Part shown: positions 13,081 to 21,895 of the stretch, piece by piece
Layout of the letters: each line of letters starts with the position of its first letter
Position numbering within the stretch: position 1 is the stretch's first letter
Assembly: GCF_003033885.1 (NCBI RefSeq)
Contig: NZ_CP024081.1
Location: 328,232 to 392,231 of the forward strand
Direction: 5' to 3'
Length of the DNA stretch: 64,000 bases
From: Pseudomonas rhizophila
GTDB taxonomy: Bacteria; Pseudomonadota; Gammaproteobacteria; Pseudomonadales; Pseudomonadaceae
Made by a program: the position numbers and the translations under genes
Notes under the pieces: generated by a model
What the model saw: only the letters and a program-made list of their open reading frames with translations
The model's database searches: none
Told to the model about the DNA's origin: nothing

Positions 13081-16000
13081 TTAGCCGATGGTCATCAGGC
13101 TGGCGTTGCCACCCGCCGCAGCGGTGTTGACGCTCAACGCCCGTTCGATCACCAGACGCTCCAGTGCAATGTTGGTTTCGCCCTGGGACAAGCCTTGGAC
13201 TCCGACAATGGCGCCGGCACGCTTGGCCACTTGCTGGCAAACGCTGCGCAGTTGATCCGAGTCGCCATGATGCAGGACGGCGTCGTAAGCCACTTCGTCC
13301 TTGGCCCAGTCGGAAACCCGCTGGATGCGCGCTTGAATTTCTTTCGGCAAACGTGCGAACAGAGCTTTGCTGGTGTCGGTTTCCGGCCAAACAGCCGAGC
13401 CGCCTACCGCCAGCACCGCGGCCAGTTGCGTCAGCAGATCGCCCTCTACGTCCGCCAGGCACAGCACGTGCTCGCGGGGCAGGATGGCGTAGCTGTTGCG
13501 TTCGCCGGTCGGGCCGGTCAGTTGGCGGGTGATACCGCTTTGCGACTGAGCCGCGAACTGTACGCACAGGGCGCTCAATTCGGCGAGTTTCTGGCTGTCT
13601 GCCCAGGCTTGCAGGGCGGTCAGCGGCTTGCTCATGGCGTCACGCAAGCGCAGGTCTGGCGCGTTGAGGGCGTCGTCACGGACGAACGACTGCTGGATCG
13701 CATCGGTAGGCCGTGTCGACAGCAGGCGGTACAGGTACAGCGGACCACCGGCCTTGGGACCGGTGCCCGACAGGCCTTCGCCACCGAACGGTTGCACGCC
13801 GACCACGGCACCCACGATGTTGCGGTTCACATAGACGTTACCGGCATGGACGTTATCGATCACCTTGGCGATGGTCTCGTCGATGCGGGTGTGTACGCCC
13901 AGGGTCAGGCCATAACCGGAGGCATTGATCTGGTTGATCAGTTGATCCAGTTCCTTGCGCTTGTAGCGCACTACGTGCAGCACCGGACCAAAGATCTCAC
14001 GCTGCAGCTCGTCGAAGCTTTCCAGCTCGATCAGGGTCGGCATCACAAACGTGCCGCGCTTGCACTCGGCGCTGTCGGCGATTGCCATCTGGTACACGGT
14101 GCGACCTTTGTCGCGCATGGCCTGGATGTGTTTCTCGATACCGGCCTTGGCTTCAGCATCGATCACCGGGCCGATGTCTACCGACAGGCGCTCCGGGTTG
14201 CCGAGACGCGATTCAGCCATGGCACCCTTGAGCATTTCGATGACGCGGTCGGCCGAGTCTTCCTGCAAACACAGGACCCGCAGGGCGGAGCAACGCTGGC
14301 CGGCGCTGTCGAATGCTGAAGACACCACGTCGATGACCACTTGTTCGGTCAGGGCCGAGGAGTCGACGATCATCGCGTTCTGGCCACCGGTTTCGGCGAT
14401 CAGCGGGATCGGACGCCCCTGGTTGTCCAGGCGCCCGGCGATGTTGCGCTGCAACAGACGAGCGACTTCGGTGGAACCGGTGAACATCACGCCTTTGACC
14501 CGATCATCACCCACCAGGCGGGCACCGACGGTTTCGCCACGGCCCGGCAGCAGTTGCAGCACGCCTTCCGGAATACCGGCTTCGAGCATCAGGCGCACGG
14601 CCTGGGCAGCCACCAACGGCGTCTGCTCGGCAGGCTTGGCCAGTACCGGGTTACCGGCGGCCAGCGCGGCGGCCACTTGTCCGCTGAAAATCGCCAGCGG
14701 GAAGTTCCACGGGCTGATGCAGACCACCGGGCCCAGTGGGCGGTGGGCATCGTTGGTGAAGTCGTTGCGGGCCTGCACTGCGTAGTAACGCAGGAAGTCC
14801 ACGGCTTCACGCACTTCGGCGATGGCGTTGGCGAAGGTCTTGCCGGCTTCGCGGGCCAGCAGGCCCATCAACGGCTGGATCTCGCCTTCCATCAGGTCGG
14901 CGGCGCGCTCCAGGATCGCAGCGCGCTCGGCCGGTGGCGTGGCCTGCCAGATCGGCGCCGCGTTGAGGGCGCACTGGATGGCGTTGTCGACGTCAGCGAC
15001 CGTGGCTTCCTGCACATGGCCGACCACGTCACGGTGATCGGACGGGTTCAGCACCGGTGCCGGTGCTTCTTCGCTGGCTGCGCAACCGAGCATCGGCGCG
15101 GCTTTCCAGTTGTTATGGGCGGTGGCCAGCAGGGCGCAGGACAGCGAGGCCAGGCGATGTTCGTTGGCCAGGTCGATGCCGCTGGAGTTGGCGCGTTCGC
15201 TGCCATACAGGTCACGCGGTAGCGGGATGCGCGGGTGCGGCAGGCCGAAGCCGCCTTCCAGGGTTGCCATCTGCTCGATGCTGGCTACCGGATCGGCCAC
15301 CAGCTCCTGAATGGAAATGGACTGGTCGGCGATGCGGTTGACGAACGAGGTGTTGGCACCGTTTTCCAACAGGCGACGAACCAGATAAGCCAGCAGCGTC
15401 TCGTGGGTGCCGACCGGAGCGTACACGCGGCACGGACGGTTCAACTTGCCTTCGGAAACTTTGCCTACAACCTGTTCGTACAGCGGTTCACCCATGCCGT
15501 GCAGGCACTGGAACTCATACTGGCCCGGGTAATAGTTCTGACCGGCGATGTGGTAGATGGCCGACAGGGTATGGGCGTTGTGCGTGGCGAATTGCGGGTA
15601 GATGGCTTCCGGCACCGACAGCAGTTTGCGGGCGCAGGCGATGTAGGAAACGTCGGTGTACACCTTGCGGGTGTAGACCGGATAGCCTTCCAGGCCTTCG
15701 ACCTGGGCGCGTTTGATCTCGCTGTCCCAGTAGGCGCCTTTCACCAGGCGGATCATCAGGCGGTGACGGCTGCGGCGGGCCAGATCGATGACGTAGTCGA
15801 TCACGTACGGGCAACGCTTCTGGTACGCCTGGATCACGAAGCCAATGCCGTTCCAGCCGGTGAGCTGTGGTTCGAAGCACAGGCGTTCCAGCAGGTCCAG
15901 GGACAGTTCGAGGCGGTCGGCTTCTTCGGCGTCGATGTTCAAGCCGATGTCGTATTGCTTGGCCAGCAGGGTCAGCGACAGCAGGCGCGGGTACAGCTCT

Positions 16001-17034
16001 TCCATGACGCGCTCGTACTGGGCGCGGCTGTAGCGGGGGTGCAGGGCCGAGAGCTTGATGGAAATGCCCGGACCTTCATAAATCCCGCGGCCGTGGGACG
16101 CCTTGCCGATCGAGTGGATGGCTTGTTCGTACGAGGCCAGGTACTTCTGGGCGTCATGTTCGGTGAGTGCGGCTTCACCCAGCATGTCGTAGGAATAGCG
16201 GAAACCCTTGGTCTCGAATTTGTTGGCGTTGGCCAGGGCTTCGGCGATGGTTTCACCGGTGACGAACTGCTCGCCCATCAGGCGCATGGCCATGTCGACG
16301 CCCTTGCGGATCATCGGCTCGCCACTCTTGCCAATGATGCGGCTCAGGGAGGAAGTCAGGCCCGCTTCATTATGGGTGGCGACCAGTTTGCCGGTCAGCA
16401 GCAGGCCCCAAGTGGCGGCGTTGACGAACAGCGATGGGCTGTTGCCCAGGTGCGGGTGCCAGTTGCCGGTGCTGATCTTGTCGCGGATCAGTGCGTCGCG
16501 AGTACCTTTGTCCGGGATACGCAGCAGCGCCTCGGCCAGGCACATCAGCGCCACGCCTTCCTGGGACGACAGGGAAAACTCCTGCAACAGCCCCTGAACA
16601 ATACCGGCACGGCCGCCGGCACTCTTCTGGTTGCGCAGTTTTTCAGCAATCGAGGAGGCCAGTTTGTTGGTGGCTTCGGCCATGTCTGCCGGCAGGCGCG
16701 CCTGCTCGATCAGCATCGGCACCACTTCCGGCTCCGGACGACGGTAAGCGGCGGTGATAGAGGCGCGCAGGACCGATTGCGGCAAAATGCTTTCGGCAAA
16801 CTCCAGGAAGCACTGGTGCGCGTGGTCGACCTGGACGTCGCCGGCTTCATCGTTGTCGGCGCGGGTCGAACCGTTCAGTTCGGTCAGGGTTGCACCACCC
16901 TCGAGTTTTTCCAGGTAATTGAAAATTGCCTGCTTGATCAGCCAGTGGGGCGTGCGATCAATCGAGGTTGCGGCCGCCTTGAGGCGTTCGCGGGTTGGGT
17001 CATCGAGTTTGACCCCAAGGGTGGTGGTAGCCAT
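13081..17034 (-). CDS. putA: PutA, proline dehydrogenase / P5C dehydrogenase / repressor (1317 aa)
   Basis: A trifunctional protein that oxidises proline to glutamate in two steps at the membrane and represses the put genes when proline is scarce. Residues 1-48 form a ribbon-helix-helix DNA-binding domain (TTTLGVKLDDPTRERLKAAA, HWLIKQAIFNYLEKLE). The FAD proline dehydrogenase barrel follows (GPGISIKLSALHPRYSRAQY, NIDAEEADRLELSLDLLERL, RLVKGAYWDSEIKRAQ). The NAD aldehyde dehydrogenase has VCISPWNFPLAIF and the catalytic Cys in SAGQRCSALRVL. A final conserved domain closes the protein, as in E. coli PutA (1320 aa). AGGA precedes the start. It diverges from putP across a 466-base region with five GTTGCA-type sites. 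Confidence 0.97.
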   Translation of the reverse strand: MATTTLGVKLDDPTRERLKAAATSIDRTPHWLIKQAIFNYLEKLEGGATLTELNGSTRADNDEAGDVQVDHAHQCFLEFAESILPQSVLRASITAAYRRPEPEVVPMLIEQARLPADMAEATNKLASSIAEKLRNQKSAGGRAGIVQGLLQEFSLSSQEGVALMCLAEALLRIPDKGTRDALIRDKISTGNWHPHLGNSPSLFVNAATWGLLLTGKLVATHNEAGLTSSLSRIIGKSGEPMIRKGVDMAMRLMGEQFVTGETIAEALANANKFETKGFRYSYDMLGEAALTEHDAQKYLASYEQAIHSIGKASHGRGIYEGPGISIKLSALHPRYSRAQYERVMEELYPRLLSLTLLAKQYDIGLNIDAEEADRLELSLDLLERLCFEPQLTGWNGIGFVIQAYQKRCPYVIDYVIDLARRSRHRLMIRLVKGAYWDSEIKRAQVEGLEGYPVYTRKVYTDVSYIACARKLLSVPEAIYPQFATHNAHTLSAIYHIAGQNYYPGQYEFQCLHGMGEPLYEQVVGKVSEGKLNRPCRVYAPVGTHETLLAYLVRRLLENGANTSFVNRIADQSISIQELVADPVASIEQMATLEGGFGLPHPRIPLPRDLYGSERANSSGIDLANEHRLASLSCALLATAHNNWKAAPMLGCAASEEAPAPVLNPSDHRDVVGHVQEATVADVDNAIQCALNAAPIWQATPPAERAAILERAADLMEGEIQPLMGLLAREAGKTFANAIAEVREAVDFLRYYAVQARNDFTNDAHRPLGPVVCISPWNFPLAIFSGQVAAALAAGNPVLAKPAEQTPLVAAQAVRLMLEAGIPEGVLQLLPGRGETVGARLVGDDRVKGVMFTGSTEVARLLQRNIAGRLDNQGRPIPLIAETGGQNAMIVDSSALTEQVVIDVVSSAFDSAGQRCSALRVLCLQEDSADRVIEMLKGAMAESRLGNPERLSVDIGPVIDAEAKAGIEKHIQAMRDKGRTVYQMAIADSAECKRGTFVMPTLIELESFDELQREIFGPVLHVVRYKRKELDQLINQINASGYGLTLGVHTRIDETIAKVIDNVHAGNVYVNRNIVGAVVGVQPFGGEGLSGTGPKAGGPLYLYRLLSTRPTDAIQQSFVRDDALNAPDLRLRDAMSKPLTALQAWADSQKLAELSALCVQFAAQSQSGITRQLTGPTGERNSYAILPREHVLCLADVEGDLLTQLAAVLAVGGSAVWPETDTSKALFARLPKEIQARIQRVSDWAKDEVAYDAVLHHGDSDQLRSVCQQVAKRAGAIVGVQGLSQGETNIALERLVIERALSVNTAAAGGNASLMTIG

Positions 17035-17105
17035 ATTTTTATCCTCATGTTTACCACGTATTGCGTGGCATCAGCTGGCGGCAAGATTAGCTGCGAGCTG
17101 GCCGA

Positions 17106-17124
17106 GGTGCAACCGGGTGCAACC
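17106..17124. promoter_or_regulatory. PutA operators 1 and 2 (tandem)
   Basis: GGTGCAACC occurs twice, at 17106-17114 and 17116-17124, exactly ten bases apart, so both face the same side of the helix. TGCAAC is the reverse complement of GTTGCA, the core that the PutA ribbon-helix-helix domain binds in E. coli. They lie 72-90 bases upstream of the putA start. Confidence 0.7.
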
Positions 17125-17272
17125 TTTTTTCGTCGAAAAAATAAGCAGCTCATCAGGAAAGCAAAATTCGCGGCGTGAGCGGTGCTTCTGCTTAGTGCAT
17201 TGGCTTCTAGCCAAAGGTTGATATCGCACTAAAAGGGAGCAAAAAACGGTCATTTGGCGAAAAAACCGACTG

Positions 17273-17305
17273 GGTGCAACTGAATCGAGCGAAACTGGTT
17301 GCACC
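17273..17305. promoter_or_regulatory. PutA operators 3 and 4 (inverted pair)
   Basis: TGCAAC at 17275-17280 faces GTTGCA at 17298-17303, with core starts 23 bases apart; the outer context is GGGTGCAACTG and CTGGTTGCACC. This is the middle of the putA-putP intergenic region. Confidence 0.65.
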
Positions 17306-17338
17306 TTATTTCATTTGTTGAATAGCATTCGTCGCCAA

Positions 17339-17347
17339 GGTGCAACC
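17339..17347. promoter_or_regulatory. PutA operator 5
   Basis: GGTGCAACC again, 154 bases before the putP start. Apart from these five sites and ordinary AT-rich stretches I see no gene or other structure in 17035-17500. Confidence 0.6.
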
Positions 17348-17500
17348 GGCTCGAAGCCGAGGGGCATCGGCTGATGGCTTTCCTGGGGAAACATCAGTCA
17401 TAAATTCGCGGGTCCTGGAAACGTCAAGCAAGGTCTATGGTTGTCTTGTCGACGCTTCCTACTGCCACCGCTACATAAAAACAAAGCCAGGGCGTAACTC

Positions 17501-18985
17501 ATGAGTGTTAGTAATCCCACCCTGATCACTTTCGTGATCTATATCGCTGTAATGGTCCTGATCGGCCTGATGGCTTATCGCTCCACCAATAACCTTTCCG
17601 ATTACATCCTGGGCGGTCGCAGCCTGGGCAGCGTCGTGACTGCATTGTCCGCCGGTGCCTCCGACATGAGCGGCTGGCTGTTGATGGGCTTGCCCGGTGC
17701 TATCTACATGTCCGGCCTGTCGGAAGGCTGGATCGCCATCGGCCTGATCATCGGTGCCTACCTGAACTGGCTGTTCGTGGCCGGTCGCCTGCGGGTACAG
17801 ACCGAGCACAACGGTGACGCGCTGACACTGCCGGATTACTTCTCCAGCCGTTTTGAAGATACCAGCGGCCTGCTGCGGATCATCTCTGCGGTGGTGATCC
17901 TGGTGTTCTTCACCATCTACTGCGCTTCCGGCATCGTGGCCGGTGCCCGTCTGTTTGAAAGCACCTTCGGCATGTCCTACGAGACAGCGCTGTGGGCCGG
18001 TGCGGCGGCAACCATTGCCTACACCTTCATTGGTGGCTTCCTGGCCGTGAGCTGGACCGACACCGTACAAGCGACCCTGATGATCTTCGCGCTGATCCTC
18101 ACGCCGATCATCGTGCTGCTGGCGACCGGCGGCGTGGACACCACGTTCCTGGCCATCGAAGCGAAAGATCCTACTGCTTTCGACATGCTGAAAAACACCA
18201 CGTTCATCGGCGTGATCTCGCTGATGGGCTGGGGCCTGGGCTACTTCGGCCAGCCGCACATCCTGGCGCGTTTCATGGCTGCTGACTCGGTCAAGTCCAT
18301 CGCCAAGGCTCGTCGTATCTCGATGGCCTGGATGATTCTCTGCCTGGGCGGCACCGTGGCTGTCGGTTTCTTCGGTATCGCTTACTTCTCGGCGCACCCG
18401 GAAGTGGCCGGCCCCGTGACCGAGAACCCTGAGCGTGTGTTCATCGAGCTGGCCAAGCTGCTGTTCAACCCATGGGTGGCCGGTGTGCTGCTGTCGGCGA
18501 TCCTGGCAGCTGTCATGAGCACCCTGAGCTGTCAGTTGCTGGTGTGCTCCAGTGCCCTGACCGAAGACTTCTACAAGGCTTTCCTGCGCAAGCATGCTTC
18601 CCAGTTGGAGCTGGTCTGGGTCGGTCGCGCCATGGTGTTGCTGGTGGCAGTGGTTGCCATCTTCCTGGCTGCCAACCCGGAGAACCGTGTCCTGGGTCTG
18701 GTGAGCTACGCTTGGGCCGGTTTCGGTGCTGCCTTCGGTCCTGTTGTCCTGATCTCGGTGATCTGGAAAAACATGACCCGTAACGGCGCGCTGGCAGGCA
18801 TCCTGGTGGGGGCGATCACCGTGATCGTCTGGAAACACTTCGAGCTGCTGGGCCTGTACGAAATCATCCCAGGCTTCATCTTCGCCAGCCTGGCTATCTA
18901 CTTCGTCAGCAAGATGGGCTCGCCTACCGCCGGTATGCTGCAGCGCTTCGAAGCGGCTGAGAAAGATTTCCGCCTGAACCAGTAA
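17501..18985 (+). CDS. putP: PutP, Na+/proline symporter (494 aa)
   Basis: A sodium:solute symporter that brings proline into the cell for PutA. The protein is membrane-spanning throughout, with about 13 helices and the outside-facing N-terminus usual in this family. Characteristic stretches are YILGGRSLGSVVTALSAGAS (helix 2, Na+ and proline site), DMSGWLLMGLPGAIYMSGL, DYFSSRFEDTSGLLR, GYFGQPHILARFMAADS and AAVMSTLSCQLLVCSSALTE. The length fits E. coli PutP (502). It is followed by a strong terminator at 19033-19069, so it is a one-gene unit opposite putA. Confidence 0.96.
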   Translation: MSVSNPTLITFVIYIAVMVLIGLMAYRSTNNLSDYILGGRSLGSVVTALSAGASDMSGWLLMGLPGAIYMSGLSEGWIAIGLIIGAYLNWLFVAGRLRVQTEHNGDALTLPDYFSSRFEDTSGLLRIISAVVILVFFTIYCASGIVAGARLFESTFGMSYETALWAGAAATIAYTFIGGFLAVSWTDTVQATLMIFALILTPIIVLLATGGVDTTFLAIEAKDPTAFDMLKNTTFIGVISLMGWGLGYFGQPHILARFMAADSVKSIAKARRISMAWMILCLGGTVAVGFFGIAYFSAHPEVAGPVTENPERVFIELAKLLFNPWVAGVLLSAILAAVMSTLSCQLLVCSSALTEDFYKAFLRKHASQLELVWVGRAMVLLVAVVAIFLAANPENRVLGLVSYAWAGFGAAFGPVVLISVIWKNMTRNGALAGILVGAITVIVWKHFELLGLYEIIPGFIFASLAIYFVSKMGSPTAGMLQRFEAAEKDFRLNQ

Positions 18986-19032
18986 GACCTCCAGCGAGGC
19001 CTTGACGGCTCGCGCGAAGCTTCTGAATAGAG

Positions 19033-19069
19033 AAACGGCCCGTCCTCCCATGGAGACGGGCCGTTTTTT
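19033..19069 (+). terminator. Rho-independent terminator of putP
   Basis: AAACGGCCCGTC (19033-19044) pairs with GACGGGCCGTTT (19055-19066), with a 10-base loop and a run of six T ending at 19069. It also lies at the 3' end of the converging DUF2165 gene and may serve it weakly. Confidence 0.92.
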
Positions 19070-19076
19070 ATGGGCA

Positions 19077-19571
19077 TCAGTCCAGCTCTGTGTCGGGCTG
19101 ATTGAGAAATATCAGCACGCCCAGTAGCGCCATGTAGGACCTGAAGGCTGCGTCCTGGCCATTCCAGATTTCTGATTGCCACATCAGAAACCATTCCCCG
19201 CCGACGACCATGAAGCCAAAGAACCAGACGAAGAAACCCACCGTCAAACCGATGATGGCGCAGCGTTTGGCCTGAGCGAAAACCACGCTCGGGGTTTTAC
19301 GTGCCTGCCATAGTTCGAGCGCGCCATAGCCCAGCAAGCCTGCGGTGAGCGCTTCGCCAAGGATGATCAGCCAGTAGGCGCCGTGCCATGCCCAAGGCTG
19401 GTCGATGGCGCGATAGCGCGCGGCATTGTCGGGAAAGGTGGTGTCCATACTCAGCACGTGATGGACGAAATTGAAGTTGGAATGGTAGTCCGTGATGTTG
19501 TTGAACACGGTCAGCAAGGCGAAAGCGGCGAGAGCCAGGGTCATTGCGATTTTTGCGTAGCGAGTCGTCAT
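19077..19571 (-). CDS. DUF2165 family small membrane protein (164 aa)
   Basis: A predicted inner-membrane protein of the DUF2165 family, function unknown. It has four hydrophobic segments: IAMTLALAAFALLTVFNNIT (about 8-27), AYWLIILGEALTAGLLGYGA (about 65-84), CAIIGLTVGFFVWFFGFMVV (about 104-123) and a C-terminal one near SYMALLGVLIFLNQP. A soluble loop with YHSNFNFVHHVLSMDTTF is typical of the family. The leader has an unusual hairpin that pairs with its ribosome binding site (19578-19607). It converges with putP and shares the terminator region. No neighbour hints at its role. Confidence 0.8.
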   Translation of the reverse strand: MTTRYAKIAMTLALAAFALLTVFNNITDYHSNFNFVHHVLSMDTTFPDNAARYRAIDQPWAWHGAYWLIILGEALTAGLLGYGALELWQARKTPSVVFAQAKRCAIIGLTVGFFVWFFGFMVVGGEWFLMWQSEIWNGQDAAFRSYMALLGVLIFLNQPDTELD

Positions 19572-19577
19572 GGGTTG

Positions 19578-19607
19578 CGTCCTTTGCTTTTTTGCGACGA
19601 AAGGACG
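19578..19607 (-). promoter_or_regulatory. Hairpin masking the DUF2165 ribosome binding site
   Basis: In the transcript, CGUCCUUU pairs perfectly with AAAGGACG across a 14-base loop with an A6 run. The 3' arm contains AAGGA, the ribosome binding site, six bases before the AUG at 19571. This geometry suits a temperature- or ligand-dependent translation switch, but function is inferred from pairing only. Confidence 0.5.
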
Positions 19608-19837
19608 TTAGCACGGCCCAGTGCGGTCCTGAGGCCGTCAGGTTGTAGGAATTTGCTGATTGTTTCCTGCGGCGACTTCGGTCACCACCATGCGCGGAAT
19701 GTCTGTCGGAAAACGCAGCGGACAATGCGGCTTTAATCTCCTTGAATGTAAGGCAATTCTGTTTTTCCTGAGGTCCGATCAACTCTCCCTGGTGCTCATG
19801 CAGAATCGCCCGCTTTTATTCAGCAGAGGCACATCGG

Positions 19838-21895
19838 ATGTTCGCGCCTGCCAACCAACCACGTTTCACCCTGGCACTCGACAGCGGGCCGAATGAACTC
19901 AAGGTGCTTGAGTTCAGGGGCAAGGAAGCCATCAGTCAACCCTATTGCTTTGATCTGGAACTGGTCAGTGAGCGGCCGGATCTGGCGCTGGAAGAGCTCC
20001 TGCATCGTCAGGCCTTTCTGGCTTTTGATGATCAGGGGCGGGGCATACACGGCCAGGTTTATAGCGCGGCCCAAGGCGACTCGGGCAAGCGCTTGACCCG
20101 TTACCAGATCAGACTGGTACCACGCCTGGCTTACCTGGACCATCGAATCAACCAGCGGATTTTCCAGCACCTGAGCGTGCCGGCAATCATTACCCTGATC
20201 CTGACGGATCACGGGATTCAGGGTGACGCGTTCCAGTTCAACCTCGGTGGGCAATACCCCGAACGCGAATACTGTGTGCAGTTTGGTGAAAGCGACCTGG
20301 CCTTCATCGGGCGGATCTGCGCCGAGGCCGGGATCCATTATCACTTCCGGCACAGCCGCGACGGCCATCTGTTGGTGTTCGGTGACGACCAGACGGTGTT
20401 TCCCCGCCTGCCCGAGGCGACGTTGTATCTGCCCGGCAGTGGCATGGCCGCCAGCGAGCCGGCGATCAAGCGCCTGGCTGTGCGTCTACAGACCCGGACC
20501 ACGGCGGTGACGCTGCGTGACTACGATTTTCAAAAGCCCGGTCTGCTGTTGCAAACCAGTCTGGACAGTCAGCAGCAACCGGCTCTGGAGGCGTATCACT
20601 ACCCCGGCCGGTTTTCCGATCGCGACCATGGCCGGCACCTTACCCGGCGCGCACTGGAGCGCCATGGCGCCGACCACCGTCTGGCCGAGGGGCGCAGCGA
20701 CCAATGCGCACTCGTCAGTGGGCACTTCCTCCAAATCAACGGGCATCCTCGAGCGCAATGGAACGATCTCTGGCTGCTCACGCAAGTCACCCACCATGGG
20801 CGCCAGCCACAAGTGCTGGAGGAAACGGTCGGTGACAGTCCGGATGAGTTCCAGGGCTACAGCAATACGTTCCTCGCCACCCCCTGGGATGTTTTCTTTC
20901 GTCCGCCCCTGTCCCACGAAAAGCCAGCCGCCCACGGTTATCAGTCGGCGGTGGTGACGGGGCCGGTGGACAGCGAGATCCATTGCGACGAATACGGACG
21001 GGTCAAGGTGCAACTGATCTGGGATCGCCACGGTCAGCGCGACGAGCACTCCAGTTGCTGGCTACGGGTGGCCACGGGTTGGGCCCATGATCGCTATGGC
21101 AGCGTGATGATTCCCCGGGTCGGCATGGAGGTGCTGGTGGGTTTCATCGACGGTGATGTGGACAAGCCATTGGTCGTGGGCTGCCTGCCGAACGGCGCGA
21201 CCCCGGTGCCCCTGGACCTGCCGGCCGATAAAACCCGCAGCATATTGCGCAGCCAGAGCAGCCCTGGCGGGGGCGGTTATAACGAATTGCGCATCGAGGA
21301 TCGCCAGGGCGCCGAGGAGATTTACCTGCGGGCTCAACGCAACTGGACCCAGCATGTGCTGCATGATCAGCGGGTTCAGGTTGATCACGAACGCAGCATC
21401 GTTGTCACCGGCACCGCGCGGCATGAGCTCAAGGCCGATGAGTTGCGCATCACCCATGGTCAGCGCCAGGTTGAGGTCAGGCAGGATGATCATCTGGTGG
21501 TGGCCGGCGAGCGGCATATACGGGTAACCAGTCAGGCCCTCAATGCCACCCAGCAATTTCACGTCAGCGCCGGGCAGCAAGTGGTGCTGGATGGCGGCGT
21601 CAGCGCGACCATTCAGGCCGGTGGGCATTGGATCAACATCGGGGCTGGGGGGATCTTCAGCAGCGTGCCGATCCAGGTGGGTGGGGCACCGATGACGGCC
21701 AGGAGTGCCGCGCCAGGTTTACCCGGCAGTCCCGAAACACATGTCGCGGCCGCAGCCGCGCAACTTTCCCTCGCGCAAGTTTTCAGCCTGCAGGGCCAGG
21801 CGCCATTCTGTGAGGAGTGTGAGCGTTGCAAAGGAGGCGTCTGCGAACCATTGCCGGTGATGCCCAGGCGGGCTGGTGTCCAGGAGCGTCCATGA
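19838..21895 (+). CDS. vgrG: Type VI secretion spike protein VgrG (685 aa)
   Basis: VgrG trimers cap the Hcp tube of the type VI secretion system and carry effectors into target cells. The N-terminal gp27-like part begins FTLALDSGPNELKVLEFRGK and includes QFGESDLAFIGRICAEAGIH. The OB-fold has SEIHCDEYGRVKVQLIWDR and SVMIPRVGMEVLVGFIDGD, and the gp5-type spike follows with DQRVQVDHERSIVVTGTARH. The last 30 residues hold four Cys at about 658, 661, 664 and 669 (CEECERCKGGVC), a possible metal site. No other type VI genes are in the window, so it is an orphan vgrG. The start has AGAGG upstream, and the stop overlaps the adaptor gene. Confidence 0.93.
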   Translation: MFAPANQPRFTLALDSGPNELKVLEFRGKEAISQPYCFDLELVSERPDLALEELLHRQAFLAFDDQGRGIHGQVYSAAQGDSGKRLTRYQIRLVPRLAYLDHRINQRIFQHLSVPAIITLILTDHGIQGDAFQFNLGGQYPEREYCVQFGESDLAFIGRICAEAGIHYHFRHSRDGHLLVFGDDQTVFPRLPEATLYLPGSGMAASEPAIKRLAVRLQTRTTAVTLRDYDFQKPGLLLQTSLDSQQQPALEAYHYPGRFSDRDHGRHLTRRALERHGADHRLAEGRSDQCALVSGHFLQINGHPRAQWNDLWLLTQVTHHGRQPQVLEETVGDSPDEFQGYSNTFLATPWDVFFRPPLSHEKPAAHGYQSAVVTGPVDSEIHCDEYGRVKVQLIWDRHGQRDEHSSCWLRVATGWAHDRYGSVMIPRVGMEVLVGFIDGDVDKPLVVGCLPNGATPVPLDLPADKTRSILRSQSSPGGGGYNELRIEDRQGAEEIYLRAQRNWTQHVLHDQRVQVDHERSIVVTGTARHELKADELRITHGQRQVEVRQDDHLVVAGERHIRVTSQALNATQQFHVSAGQQVVLDGGVSATIQAGGHWINIGAGGIFSSVPIQVGGAPMTARSAAPGLPGSPETHVAAAAAQLSLAQVFSLQGQAPFCEECERCKGGVCEPLPVMPRRAGVQERP

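Noticed and set aside
15235..17178. A long open frame (about 647 codons) on the plus strand opposite putA
   Set aside because: It is compositionally odd (Gly/Val/Gln-rich) with no motif, and putA is certain on the other strand. Similar long shadows lie opposite aceE, aceF, glnE and putP, as usual in high-GC DNA.
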